A stretch of DNA of 64,000 bases from Phragmites australis. Its lineage: Eukaryota > Streptophyta > Magnoliopsida > Poales > Poaceae. Both the position numbers and the translations under genes were made by a program. The DNA is taken from the NCBI RefSeq assembly GCF_958298935.1, contig NC_084929.1, positions 7,998,001 to 8,062,000 on the forward strand, in the 5' to 3' direction. Below the pieces are notes generated by a model. The model made no database searches. It had not been told where the DNA came from and worked only from the letters and a program-made list of their open reading frames with translations. Every line of letters begins with the position of its first letter. Positions within the stretch are counted from its first letter, which is position 1. Shown piece after piece: positions 1-10,977 of the stretch.

Positions 1-603
1 CGTGAATTTGTATAATAGTAATTAGCATGTTGTTGTGTAATAGTAATTATTTGCTTAGGTTAGTAGATTGTATAATAGTAATTAGTGCGAAATTGATTAG
101 TCAAAAAAACTCTCTTTGGACAGAAATATTCGATTCAAATCACAATGCATCGATAAATTATCAAATTGATTTTTTTAATTAATAGTGGTGTGCGTCAGTT
201 TAATTAGTTTTTTAATGCAATCCATTGAAATAGTGATGCACACATGAACTCCTAGCCTTAGTTAAATAAAAGAAGTAGCTATAATGTAAAATAGAGGAAT
301 GTTTTTAGTGTCTTGTACTCACCGTAGACTCTATTACTCCCCTCAGCTTACTCAGCACAAAGAAATCTATGAATAGGTTAATAACGTAGTGTCAATTTAT
401 AATGAGATTGAATATTTGCTCAATGTAACTTTCATGGTAGTTTAAATAATACTTTAATTCAATATTAAATATTAATTATTTCATTTTTATTCAATAATGA
501 TGATTTAATTAGCATTGTTAATTACATACATATTTAGCATGTGTATCGTGCAAACATATAAGTAGTAATTTTATTAGATGTACCTTTGTTTACCAGATAC
601 GGT
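1..603 (+). other. MULE-1 5' leader/intron, AT-rich
   Basis: No coding signal is visible. The first 90 bases hold three copies of a 'tgtataatagtaatta'-like word, related to the 5' leader intron of MULE-2 around 12466-12490. The stretch ends near a 'ttaccag' acceptor-like site just before the first MURA methionine at 604. Confidence 0.5.
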
Positions 604-3151
604 ATGACATTCCATATTTATTATGGAAAATGTATAGCAGTTTTGCACGGGAGGCTCGTAACAATTCAGAACTGCCAACACATAGAGAGTTCAGGTGAGG
701 TACCTAATGATCTAGATGACCTGAAATCACATGTTATGAGCCTTTTGCATGTAAACCAGTAATCTCATACTGTTGTCCTAGAGGTTGTGTGACCACGGGT
801 TGTTCCAAACAAGTCGGTCGTTATCCATACGTTGTTCGAGATGAGAAGAAACAACACATGGGCTTTGTACTCACGCAAGGCATTGGAGGAGAACTTTGAT
901 TTGAGGGTGCACGTAAACATAGTGCCACGACTAGTGCATGGTGATGTAGTGAGTACTGTGGAAGGATCAGGCCAGTAGGTGATGCATGAAGACGATGGAG
1001 GGCATGTCGGGGAAGGTAGTTCCGGTAGAGATGGAGCTAGAGTGGACCATTCTGATGTAGATACATGATGCATGGATGATGAAGCCGGTGGTATCGGGTA
1101 TGAAGAAGATGTTGACAATGATGACCCAGTGTCGGCAATCCAGTACTTTCGTGGTGCTAGTTTGCTGGATTGTGCTGTCGTTGAGTATAACACCTTATGT
1201 AACAGGGGATACCAGAATAGGGACATCCAGGTCGAGCAACAATTTCGTAACAGGGGGGAGGTTGTCCACTTTATTAGCAACTATGCTGTAATGACAAGAA
1301 GGGACCACAAGTGTGTCGAGTCTAACCCTATGGAGTATGAGGTCAGGTGTTTCAAACACTTGATTTGTCCTTACTTTGTACGAGCACATAAGCTGAAATA
1401 TGATAACTATTTTGTGATCAGCAGACACACCCCACATACCTGCAACGAAGAGGCTATTAGGAATGTGAGCCACGCCGTTGATGTGAGGTTCATAGCCCAA
1501 CTCCTCATCAGCTTTGTTGGCACGAACATTTGTTTGTCGCCAAAATCCATTATGGAGGAGGTGCAGACTAAGATGGGTATACTAATCAATTACCACACCG
1601 CGTGGAGAGCGAAGCAGAAGACGTTGAAGATGCTATTTGGAAGATTCGAGGAGTCTTACAACTATGCTTGAGGCTACTGTAGAAGGTTGCCATGATGAAT
1701 CCAGGGACTCAATGGGCGATGGCAGATGAGCCGATCAAGCTAGAGGATGGGTCATATAGCACCACTGATCGATACCTCATTAGGTTATTCTGGTCCTTTG
1801 GACAATGCATCGAAGCTTTAAGATATTGTAGGCCAGTTCTATACGTGGATGCCACATTTTAGATCATTCCTCTCACCTTTGCAATGGTTGAGAGTAAGAA
1901 CAATGATAGCTGGCTGTGGTTCCTCACTTTGTTGAGGACACGTGTCGTGGGCAACATGGAACGAGTTTGCATCATCTCTGATCACAACAAGGGCCTTCTG
2001 CATACGTTGGATGTGCTACATGATAGCATTAGCTACTCCATTGCATGCCTGATATGGAGAGAAGGTGGTGCATGCACCACTTGGGAGCGAACCTGTACAC
2101 AAGGTACCACAACAAGTCTTTTGTAAAGAGATTCAAAGGTTTGTGTCTGCAGAACTAGCAGCCGAAGTTTAACGAGATATGGCGAGAGTTAAATGAGACC
2201 ACTCGCATGATGATGGCAGATCAACAAGAACAGGAGGACCATCTGTGAATGCAAATGGTTGGGGGACATACTCCCGTTAGCCTTTTACGTGTTACGTTTA
2301 GCCAGTGGATAGCGGGAAGCCGGTAGAGCGTTGGGCCCGAATCCATGACACTCACGGTGCCAGGTTAACACTTAGAATTTAAATGATCATTTTGAACCCT
2401 ATCTTATGCAAATAGGCCTTCTAAAATTTTTGTATCCCATCTTAGGTACACAGTCATGACAACGAATATAGAGGAGGCATTCAACAATGTCCTAAAGGGA
2501 GTACGGGGCCTCCCGTTGTGTGGGCCTCCCGTTGTGTGTCACCATTGAGCTCACATTTTATAGAATGGCGGACTACTTTCGAGACTGTGGTAATGCTGCT
2601 ATGAATTGCAGCACGCGGTTCGCACCTAAGGTGGAGGCAACCTTATCCGGAAGGAGGAACAAGGCACACTTTCATCGAATGAGGATCTACGACATGGACA
2701 ACAATGACTTTGAAGTCATGTGCCGCCGTAGGTATGCTCCAAGGTATAGCGCAGGGGACACTATGCAACAATGTCAACTTGGGCCTCACAAGGCGAAGTG
2801 CACATGCAGTAAGACAAATTGCACCATATCCCGTGCTCGCATGTTTTAGCTGCTTGCAGGGACATGGGGCGGCAATGATGGATCACAATATGTAGCATCG
2901 TACTTCATGATAGATGAAAGAGGAGCACATGGCTAACAAAGATGTTGTACTTCAACATCAAAAACAGCTACAAGGCGATCGAGGGGTCTACATGGGTACC
3001 GTATCCCCGAGCACGACGCACAGATCCTGGAAGACCTAGATCCACGAGGCTGCAAGGTGACATGAATGAAGCAGATGATATTGACAGCTTACGCAAGTGC
3101 AAACTTTGCAAACTACCTAGCCATAACAGGAGGACATACTCGACCCGGTAG
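604..3151 (+). pseudogene. MURA-type MULE transposase, degenerate (MULE-1)
   Basis: Mutator-like transposases cut and reinsert the element by a DDE mechanism in the nucleus. The N-terminus starts near 604 with a 'FHIYYG' motif shared with MULE-2. An open stretch at 1072-1671 carries the N-terminal DNA-binding region (FISNYAVMTRRDHKC, then HTCNEEAI) and 'AWRAKQK'. After a stop near 1671 the catalytic region continues as 'RYCRPVLYVDATF' (first Asp) and 'SDHNKGLL' (second Asp), covering about 1740-2030. The C-terminal part is heavily frameshifted. A zinc-knuckle remnant, 'CKLCKLPSHNRRT', and its upstream 'DPGRPRSTR' motif lie at 2990-3145. Unlike MULE-2 the middle is present, but it is broken by many stops and shifts. 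Identity is firm from family motifs; function is lost. Confidence 0.85.
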
Positions 3152-3200
3152 TAAACTATCGTGCACTATCAAATTGTAGTGTTCTAGAGTTGTTGCATTT

Positions 3201-3400
3201 TATTGAACCATGAAGTTTATTTTTCACCTATTTATTGAACTATGAAGCTTGTAACATATTGTAATTTGTTATTCACATACTTATTGAACCATGAAGAGTG
3301 TAGTATATTCTTTTTTGTTATTCACATACATATTGAACCATGAAGCTTGTAATATATTCATATGTGTTGTTCACCTACTTATTGAACCATGTAGCTTGAA
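3201..3400 (+). repeat. 49-bp tandem repeat in MULE-1
   Basis: The word 'tattgaaccatgaag' and its variants recur at about 3201, 3233, 3282, 3331 and 3380. The last three spacings are 49 bases and the first is shortened to 32. It lies between the MURA and PMD genes, where it may be 3' or intergenic sequence. Confidence 0.75.
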
Positions 3401-3610
3401 ATCATTATCATGGCTCATGCTAGTCTTCCTGAGCTTCTTCAGTAGAAGTACGACGAGAACCATAGAGGACGGATGACTTTCATAGGGCAGCAGGTACCAC
3501 GATTATATGTGCTTTTTAATTGCAAACATAATTTGCTACTAACATAGTATATGTATTGGATACCTTTACAGTTGCTTCCGTTGTGATTTCGGAGTGTCCG
3601 CACGATTAAG

Positions 3611-4770
3611 GAGTTGGACCCTCAATTCCATGAGCCACTCACACGGGCAGGCTTACTACCTTTCGCTCTCATGATGGACAAAGCTTCCATGGCAGGTGGT
3701 GGAAGGACACCTCTCCCACCAATTGAGGAACCACTACTCACAAGTCTTGTCGACCGGTGGCATACTGAGATGCACACGTTCCACTTTTCTTTTAGCGAGA
3801 TGACCGTTCCCCAAGAATTATGCCCACCTTCTTCATGTTGTGCTAGGTGATGTGGTACATATAACGATTTTAATTGGTTAAACCTCTATATTACTAACAT
3901 GTCCCTCATCTCATACAGATCGAAGAGGCATATGCGATGCATATGCAGACGGAGCAAGCTTGTGAAGAACCAAGCAGGTCATCAACGCGGAGGGATCGGA
4001 ACCCTCTCCGAGAGTACATGATGATGGGAGGGTCCCGCTTCCTGTCTGCTATACGTGGTCTTGGTAGTTTTGACCCGCGTTGGAGGGGGTATGACGTACC
4101 AGCAATGGACCCATCCCGTGCCTCCCACAGCAGGCGCTTGTCCAGTGCTCATGACGAACACGTTTGCGCATAGTTGCGAGAGGTACCTTCGGCTTCAGAA
4201 CATCATGTGTCACGTTCCAGTACTAAGGCCGAGCAGTACACGTAGGCACCTGAGCCTGAGCAGTGTACACTGGGTTCACAGGCCCCCTAGTGGACACAAC
4301 CTCCTCATACTACGATGACACCTTTGCCGGCAGCTTCGATGCATCATGAGGATGTCATTGACTGTACGCAGTAGACACCAGCTGGAGTGGTACACATGAT
4401 TTTGACTGGGCTGCTGCAATGCAGGAAACAAGCTTCATCGATCTCCTCAGCGGACAATACCCCAATTTCCCGATGCACCTGGGTGTTCATAGTGGTACCA
4501 GTAGGCCGAGCCTTCAGGACACCGGACTCCATCAGAGCACATTCTAGGGGCGTCGACATTTCCGTATGAGGATCCGCCATCATGGTACATGCATGACCGA
4601 GTTAGCGGGTTTGGATACACGTTCGGTGGGGGTCATATACGGCAGGATGATGATGACGACGGTCAAGGGGACACAGGCAGGGCCAATGCAAGCCGCTGGG
4701 ATGAGGGCCACACACCCGCCAAACACTTACACTCCTGGGGATTGTGTGCGTCGTCGTTGTAGTCGTTGAG
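3611..4770 (+). pseudogene. Plant mobile domain (PMD) protein fragment (MULE-1)
   Basis: PMD proteins are plant-specific; host members of the MAIN/MAIL group act in the nucleus, and many others lie in transposons. Here the segment starting at 3611 reads 'ELDPQFHEPLTRAGLLPF', followed by 'LVDRWHTEMHTFHFSFSEMT', a diverged form of the PMD signature (LVDRWRPETHTFHLPCGEMT). The central domain seen in MULE-2 (HLEAFLLWLFGW to the YWLMKAP region) is missing. From about 3916 to 4770 the sequence resembles the low-complexity C-terminal tail, with 'RRDRNPLREYMMMGG' and several frame changes. The gene is a deletion derivative. PMD identity rests on one motif block plus the same position as in MULE-2. 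Confidence 0.65.
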
Positions 4771-4951
4771 GAGGCAGTGCTGTTGTTCGGTGTACCTGTA
4801 ATTCTTTATGACACATGTACTATTCACTAAATTGTAGTAGTTAGCCATATGATGCCTCATTCATTGTTATTGTTGTTGTAATTACTTTTAATTTATCTAA
4901 TGTTTGTCAAATAATTTTGGCACATAACTTTAATTTATCTAATATTTGTAA

Positions 4952-5185
4952 TAACCACACGATAGAGCTTTAAGCATTAAAAGACAACACCTCTATCGTG
5001 AGCCACCCTTTAGACACGAAGTGACAGCACGACTCAGGTTTAACCATGAAATGACAACACCTTTGTCGTGAATCAGTCTTTAGACAGGAAGTGATTACAT
5101 GACATAGCTTTAAATATGAAATGACAACACCTCTATCGTGAGTCATGCAATAGACATGAAGTGACTACACAACTTAGCTTTCATA
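4952..5185 (+). repeat. 70-bp tandem repeat upstream of ORF3 (MULE-1)
   Basis: The word 'gacaacacct' recurs at 4983, 5053 and 5123, a period of exactly 70 bases, with conserved flanks 'tcgtga' and 'agacatgaagtgac'. Related but less regular 'gacaacac' repeats sit at 17878, 17917 and 17962, at the same position relative to ORF3 in MULE-2. They may be part of an upstream regulatory region; that role is inferred. Confidence 0.75.
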
Positions 5186-5383
5186 GGAATCCATGCCTCC
5201 ATGCAGAGGCGACAATAACTCATGCTGAACTTTTGCAGAATTAAATGACCACACCAAGCAATAGCTTTCGCAGGGATCTCTGCAAAGCATCAGTGCCAGA
5301 ACTTTTCCAGCTTTCACAGGGAATCCTATGCTCCAGCCCCCAGTCATGGCCATGCATTGAATCCAAGCACGAGCTCCTAGGCA

Positions 5384-5393
5384 CCATAAATAA
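5384..5393 (+). promoter_or_regulatory. TATA-like box of ORF3 (MULE-1)
   Basis: The sequence 'ccataaataa' lies 53 bases before the ORF3 start codon at 5446, matching the position of 'ctataaatag' in MULE-2 (18108-18117). Confidence 0.5.
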
Positions 5394-5445
5394 CTCCACC
5401 CTCATCCATGGATAGACCAGTCATTCCTTAGCTCTCTCAACTGCA

Positions 5446-6049
5446 ATGTCTTACTTAGCTCCACCAAGCCCACCCAAGAAACATTGAGGGATTTTCATCC
5501 CCCAGGGGGGTCAAATCATTGATGTTCTTCTGTGACGACCCTTGTAGGCTTTGCGAGTCCCAGGACATCTCCTACACCTATGGTCTACACTTCTTCATAT
5601 GTGCCAACTACCAGTACGACAAGCCTCGACATGGACCGTACGAGTACCCACCGGTATAGCGACATACATCACTCATGTGGCACTTTCCATGTAATTTCAT
5701 GCACTATCTTACTAATCTCTCATCTTCTTTCATTTGTCTAGTCTCTTCCACCTCTATGGGACTTCATGGAATGGCTAGATATGGAGCAAAGTGATGACCA
5801 GAAGCAGTGGGTCCAAATGAGCATGCGGTTAAGGAGGGAAGCGTATGAACGCTGGGAGTATGAGCAATAGCAGGAGGAACTACGCCTTAAGCGCCAGGAG
5901 GAGGAGCACATGAGGAAGGTAGTAGAGGAGTGCACCGCAACTGAAGCTCACGAGGATGAGAGGAAAAGGAAGTGGGAGAGGGCCTGTCACGCTAAAGCTT
6001 CGGGCTCGATGCTCTGAGGAAGGGCATATATCCCAAGTGCACTCAATAG
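5446..6049 (+). pseudogene. ORF3: GRF-like zinc finger plus coiled-coil protein, broken (MULE-1)
   Basis: This is a degenerate copy of the MULE-2 gene at 18170-18766. It begins MSYLAPPSPPKKH, then hits a stop. After a frame change it resumes as 'CRLCESQDISYTYGLHFFIC', the zinc-finger-like block that parallels MULE-2 'CKLHESQDISYTYGLRFFIC'. An intron ends near 5740, and the second exon reads LPPLWDFMEWLDMEQ, followed by a Glu/Arg/Lys-rich helical tail (REAYERWEYEQ, QEELRLKRQEEE) with one in-frame stop. The normal end, 'CTQ' stop, is represented by 6041-6049 in a shifted frame. Two independent copies with the same architecture show that this is a real gene of the element. Its function is unknown; DNA or RNA binding is an inference. 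Confidence 0.7.
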
Positions 6050-7118
6050 GGACCTTCTTTTGTAACCCGGTCTATTTTCGTTCCCTAAGGCATGTTAGGT
6101 TTAGGAGCAGCACGCTATTAAGTTAGTCATTAGGCATATTGTACATGCCAATATTTGTTGTCGTTATCTCTTTATGGTTAGGGTCCATTCACGCACCAAT
6201 GAAAAGCCTCATATGAAATGTAAGGTTTATCAACGTATGTAATCTCTATGTTGAGTTATATGATAATTGTTCTTCACAACTATTAATATTTGATAAATTA
6301 TAATATGTATCCTCCCAACGTTAATTCACTACAAAATTACCTTGCTGAATTCTTTCCAACAAGGTTTAATATTAATATGAAATGATAAAAAATAGATATA
6401 AATGGAGCATTACAAAGGCTTAATATTAATATGAGAACCATGGTTTTGTGCATGTTAAATTATTTTTATTGAAATTGAATTAAAAAGAGAATATCACATG
6501 AAATGATAAAAATGCATATAAATGGAGGATTACAAAGAAATTCACTTTTTCACCAAATAACATAGGGTTTAAAACATTTTTATAAATTAGTAAATAACAT
6601 GAGAAGAATATTAGTGATTTTTTTAGATTTTTGAGAATTTATTTAAGGAATTAAAAATTACTAGAATTTATAAAAGTTGGCTTATTTGGAGAATTTTAAT
6701 TAAATATTGGATCAGACTTTTTGATCAAACCAATTAAAATAGGTTGTTAGTGATCTCTAGTATGATCATTAAAACGTTTAGAATTTTTGGACTATTTTTG
6801 TACTAAAAAAAATCGTGAGTTAAGCTTCAGCTTCTGGCTCGGCGCACAGCACATGCCGTATTTGCCACCTCCGGCGCCGAATACGGTATTGTTCATCATT
6901 TTTGGCACATGAGGTGCCGAATACGGGTGAGCAGTGCCGTATTTGGCACCTCAAGTGCTGAAAATAGTGGGGCCAATATTTTTTCGGTGTTTTAGGTCCC
7001 GAAATCAGATTTTCGGATTTTGAGGAGCCGAATAGAAGTGCTAGATTTACAAATACGGGGGTCTGTTGTCTATTTTTATAAATACACCAACATATGTTGT
7101 CTATTTTTACATTTTTAC
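6050..7118 (+). other. MULE-1 3' region with 'gccgtatttggcacc' repeats
   Basis: There is no coding signal. The stretch 6050-6830 is AT-rich; its start (cctaaggcatgtta) matches the region after ORF3 in MULE-2. The stretch 6833-6990 holds inverted and direct repeats of 'gccgtatttggcacc' and 'ggtgccgaatacgg', comparable in position to the 'ccctctgagagggcggt' modules next to the MULE-2 ends. 'ttgtctatttttata' occurs twice near 7070-7115, close to the presumed right end. Confidence 0.5.
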
Positions 7119-7175
7119 CTCGATCAGCTATACCAAGCTAGTTCAACATTATTGTAGCTAGATGGCATAGCAAAA

Positions 7176-8475
7176 GCAAGAGTACATCAATGGTACATGG
7201 AGTATTCCAGACAGGGTTTTCAGGTGTTCCCCGTAAGATATACAAATGATTATTTCCTCAACAGGGATGGCTCCTTCTGGGTGTATTTCAAGGACTTGTA
7301 TGAATTGTATAAGGCAGAGGCTCTCGACGTGGCTATAGTCAGAGTGTGGACTCTGTAAGTGACTTATGCATATAATTCACGTTATAGGATCTTGTACCTT
7401 GAAATTGCATAGCTAACTTCTATCTTCCGTAGAATGGAGATCCAAGCATGCGGACAAGACTAATAAAGTAGGATTCATCGATCCTGGGCTTGTGAACCAG
7501 AAACTTATAAGCGAGAATTCAGACTTCACTGAGGACTACTTATTGAAGTGTCTGCTTCAACACCAATACAAAAAATTCATACTCTTACCCTATAATTATG
7601 AGTACGTGTTTGCGCGCTAGGGTGTCCTCATTTTATGGGCAACTCGATTCTAGTACTAATTTGCTATGGTGATATATTCTGCAGTTTTTATTAGATCCTC
7701 CTTGTCATCCACCCAGACTTGAGCAAGATCATTGTCTTGGACTCACAAAAGAGAGATCAGACGATTTACCAACACCTCATCGACATGCTAAACATGTTAA
7801 CTCGATCATTTAATCTTCTTGACGATTGCATCTAAGTTTAATTGGTATTCATATTCACGTATAGGGCATACACAAGATACTGAAAAAAGAGTATCATCTA
7901 CATTCCATTCAGGAAGCAATATGATGTAAAAACTAACTTTCCGGTACGCAGGGAATATTCATGTCTTGCATTTTCTACTGAATAAAATGGTTGAATTCAT
8001 TCCACTGACGAATCCTTCCCTCTTGAAGTGTATGAGGCAGCCAACCGGCAACAATCTCTACGCGTTTTATGTTGTTACTAACATGCACGCATTCAGCCCG
8101 GACGGAGACGCTGTTAGGTTCAGTGATCTTGAGGTATGAAATTAATAACATATTGATACCTTCTTTTCAATTTCTATACGTGTTCAAGGATTAATTCTTT
8201 CAATTATTCCAACGCAGCGCTCGAAACTACGCACAAATGCGTTACAACCTGCAGAAATACATGCCCTTCAAGAACTGATTGCTGGGTTCTTCTTAGAACA
8301 TATTATCAACCCAAACGACGAGTTTCATGAACCGATCATGCCGTCCACACGTCATAGATCTTTAGATGACACCATTCCTTCTAGTAGAGAGTATGCGATA
8401 AGGAGGAAGGCTACCAAGGGGCTTGACAACGTATTATATTTTACCAAATGGCACGATATTAATGTATGTCATTAA
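7176..8475 (+). pseudogene. CACTA second protein, Ulp1-like protease part (CACTA-B1)
   Basis: This is homologous to the last exons of the CACTA-A gene at 29439-33013. It reads 'WYMEYSRQGFQVFPVRY', 'LYELYKAEALDVAI', then an intron, 'VGFIDPGLVNQKLI' and 'FILLPYNYEYV'. After the next intron comes 'RSSLSSTQT' in a shifted frame, which corresponds to the catalytic HWILLVIHPD block, followed by 'IIVLDSQKRD'. The Cys block reads 'NNLYAFYV', so the catalytic Cys of 'NLCGFYV' is replaced by Tyr. The tail 'LQELIAGFFLEHIINP' matches the last CACTA-A exon. The missing Cys and the frame changes make it inactive. Confidence 0.75.
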
Positions 8476-8535
8476 TTACTATTTATTATTGAATGATATG
8501 AATTACTATGTATGGTGTGAAGTTGGTATCGATAG

Positions 8536-8930
8536 GATGGCCTTCCAATGATGATGTGAAGGAGGAGCAAGAAGCAGCGGCCAGGAAGCGTGCCCAGGAC
8601 GAGGATGAGAGGCTGGCCCGTTAGCTATGCGCTGCGGAGGAGCAAGAAGCTGCGTCCCATAAATGTGCCCAGGAGGAGGAGGACAAGAGGGTGGCCTATC
8701 AGTGTGCTGTGGAGGAGGCCGAAGGCTCAAACCATAGAGGCGTTCAGGCATCAGACTTCGATGTCTTTGACACGCCGGCGAGCCTGGAGCTTAGGCGACG
8801 CTGCGGTCGATCAGGCGTGGCCGGATCCAACGCTCCACCACCATCCCCCCCCCCCCCCGCGTCCCCGGATGTACACACGCCAACAGTCGACAGTGCAGAG
8901 ACGCGGTCCTCATTGCGGGAGAGGAAGTAG
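8536..8930 (+). pseudogene. Charged coiled-coil segment following the CACTA-B1 protease
   Basis: One frame reads 'KEEQEAAARKRAQDEDERLA', a stop, then 'EEQEAASHKCAQEEED' and an Ala/Glu-rich helix, then a Pro-rich end after a run of C at 8847-8859, stopping at 8928-8930. It may be a C-terminal extension exon of the CACTA-B second gene. No equivalent is visible in CACTA-A. The helical repeat is seen directly; the link to the upstream gene is a guess. Confidence 0.35.
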
Positions 8931-9224
8931 AGGTACATGTAGAGGGATACTGGACTAGCTGAACTCGAGCGACTTTTCAGGGGGTGACCTGTGAGAACTA
9001 TTATGTACATATGTGTGTTTGTCGATGCCTATGACTTGAATTATGTGTTCATTACTATGTATTAATGATATTCATTTATTATTGATTTACATTAAATATA
9101 TGTATCATTGTATGCATGTATTGAGAGAGAGACGGAGAGATCGAGGAATGAGAGGGAGTACGGAGAGGACAGAGAGAGGGAGGAGGGAGAGGACAGAGAG
9201 AGGGAGGAGGGGAGGGAGGAGAGG

Positions 9225-9454
9225 CAAAACACTGCTGCTGAATCCTTCAGCCGCCAGTGATTTCAGGTTTATCACTGCCGGCTGAAGGATTTAGCCGGTA
9301 GTGATGCCTTGGATATCAGTGCCGACTGAATCCTTAAGCCGGCAGTGATAAGGCCCTTCACTGTCGGTCCACCAAGCCGGCAGTGATAGTGGTTTTAGAG
9401 CCGGCAGTGATAGTGGTTTTAGAGCCGGCAGTGAAGGGGGTTTCCGCAATAGTG
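9225..9454 (+). repeat. CACTA-B1 subterminal repeat array
   Basis: At least six units of 'agccggcagtgata' or its complement 'tatcactgccggct' occur between 9241 and 9435. In En/Spm-type elements such arrays bind the accessory transposition protein. Here the core is 'gccggcagtga', while CACTA-A uses 'cagtgccggtt', so the families differ in binding word. Confidence 0.75.
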
Positions 9455-9536
9455 AGTGGTTCCACATTATTGTAGCTGACGTGCTGGATAGGGACAGGAG
9501 AGACAAACGAATACATCCTTGCCACCATCATGTCAC

Positions 9537-9785
9537 TTAAGCATCAACAAGCACGTGTGTCCGCCCTGGCACCATGTGCTCGTCGGCGTCCGACAAGAAC
9601 CGGCAGAGCGCGACAACCCGCCATCCTTCCATGCCACGGCCGCGGCTTCGCTCTGCGCCTTCAACCGTGCCTTGAGCCGCTCTCCTTCCGTGGAGTCCAT
9701 CACCAGCCTCACCTTGGCCTCCACCTCCACGGCCTCGACCAACCCTTTCTGCCAGCCGACCATCTCCACGCCGATCTAGAGGCAT
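9537..9785 (-). pseudogene. UDP-glycosyltransferase 3'-end fragment
   Basis: On the minus strand one frame reads 'EMVGWQKGLVEAVEVEAKVR', then 'VMDSTEGERLKARL' and 'AAAVAWKDGGLSRSA'. A frameshift leads into 'ALCRFLSDAD'. This matches the C-terminal 70-80 residues of plant family-1 UDP-glycosyltransferases, which move sugar from UDP-sugar to small molecules in the cytosol; the family tail is typically VEAKVR..M.S.EG..LR.R and GGSSR.AF..F. The donor-binding PSPG box and everything upstream are missing. It sits right after the CACTA-B1 end, so it could be the remains of a host gene disrupted by insertion, or a fragment carried by a transposon. Confidence 0.6.
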
Positions 9786-10059
9786 GATGCAGTTGACTCC
9801 AGTGTGTAAAGCCCTGCGTATCGATACAGGCTCCACATTACAATCTACGCTAATCTAAATCGGGGGATTATGATTATATTCTTTGTTAGGTTTAGACTAT
9901 GGTTATGTACACACAGAATAATCTAAGACCTCCGATTGACATTCAATGGCCACCATTCATTTCGTGCCTTACCCGGAATTTAAAACTGCGTAATCAAGTC
10001 TCAACTATGATTAATCAATTATTCTATTGCTCTTTGATAGTAACTGATAATTACATTTT

Positions 10060-10277
10060 GGGTCTATTTGGCAAAGCTTCAACTCTAATAATTTCTAGAG
10101 ATGAATATCCATAGCTCCAATAATTCGTGGAGCTGGAGCTGAGATACATCAGAGGTGATTCAATGAGCATCTTACTTTTATTTTAGACTAAAATAGAGGT
10201 TTAAACTATATTATTTTTAGCCTACAAACTTTAGATCTAACGTAGAGCTAGAAGTTGGTTCTCCTCGAAATAGGCCC
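10060..10277. mobile_element. Possible MITE
   Basis: The segment starts 'gggtctatttggcaaag' and ends with the complement of 'gggcctatttcgaggag', a short imperfect terminal inverted repeat. The interior holds a 'ctccaataattcgtggagctggagct' style palindrome. No clear target duplication is visible, so the class is uncertain; a hAT-like MITE is one possibility. Confidence 0.35.
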
Positions 10278-10488
10278 TTATTTCTAATGCCTTTATTGGT
10301 AAAAGAAATAAATAAATATATATGGTGCTCAAACAACTAAAGCTCCGATTGATTTACTGAATTGGGCACATAATTGGAGAAGCTAAATTTAGTTGTTCGG
10401 ATGCACAAGGAAACGGAATTGGGATTTGGAGCTCACCTCGGCTTGGATTGGAGGACAACTAAAGTAGGCCACCAAGATTCAATGCTTC

Positions 10489-10965
10489 TTACCCAAGTCC
10501 AGTGGCCATAATATGCCGTTGTTGCCTGCCTTGTCCCATGTCTTCACTATCGCAGCCTGTCCTGAGATCCTTTTGCCTCCGTCTCAAAGCTCGATTGGTT
10601 ACAGACCTCAACATGGGGGAAGCAATTGCCACACACCTCTTGTCCACAACTTCTAGGTCAAGGTCAAGGTCCGCATCTACCCTTGAGGACCCCTGCTCCC
10701 GACCGGAAGCCGTATCACCACCTCCTTTCCAAATACATGAACCACCCCGCCAACCACAAGCTGCTCCAGATCCAATAAATGGAGTCGTCAACACAAGCTT
10801 CTCAACATCATCGCCAATCTCAGGCGTCGTCACGGTCTCCAAGTCAAGCCCACCGTTTCCGTCGCTCTCCTTGTTGAATGACACTTTGTCAATGTGGCTT
10901 CCCTCGTCAAAGCACACCTTGATATTGGATGCATTATAGTAATTCTCGACATCTACTACGCACAT
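10489..10965 (-). pseudogene. Unrecognised 158-codon open frame
   Basis: On the minus strand a 158-codon frame starts MCVVDVENYYNASNIKVCFD, has a Gly-rich centre and an acidic 'DADLDLDLEVV' run, and ends with a basic stretch, 'RALRRRQKDLRTG'. I recognise no family. The opposite strand is also open over much of the same stretch, so coding is unproven. It lies between the UDP-glycosyltransferase fragment and LTR-like sequence. It could be an exon fragment of a lost gene. Confidence 0.2.
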
Positions 10966-10977
10966 AATTTATAACTA

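Larger units (their letters stand above)
1..7118 (+). mobile_element. MULE-1: decayed Mutator-like element, left end outside window
   Basis: This is a MuDR-type DNA transposon relic. In order it holds a broken MURA transposase (604-3151), a plant mobile domain fragment (3611-4770), and a broken ORF3 (5446-6049). The same three genes lie in the same order in MULE-2 (11964-19288). Position 1 corresponds to the 5' leader intron of MULE-2, near 12466, so roughly 500 bases of the element, including its left terminal repeat and first promoter, lie outside the window. The right end is placed near 7118 because recognisable CACTA-B1 sequence starts shortly after; no terminal repeat could be matched. 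Gene identities are clear; the exact right boundary is inferred. Confidence 0.72.
7119..9454 (+). mobile_element. CACTA-B1: 3' part of a CACTA element
   Basis: The segment carries the C-terminal half of the second CACTA gene (Ulp1-like protease domain), then subterminal repeats of 'agccggcagtgata', and ends with 'tttccgcaatagtg' at 9454, a diverged CACTA terminus. It is the same family as CACTA-B2 on the minus strand (51369-59417): 9120-9250 matches the complement of 51540-51660, including the purine-rich tract and 'gaggcaaaacact'. Its 5' part is absent, presumably because MULE-1 inserted into it and the rest lies outside the window. Confidence 0.7.
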
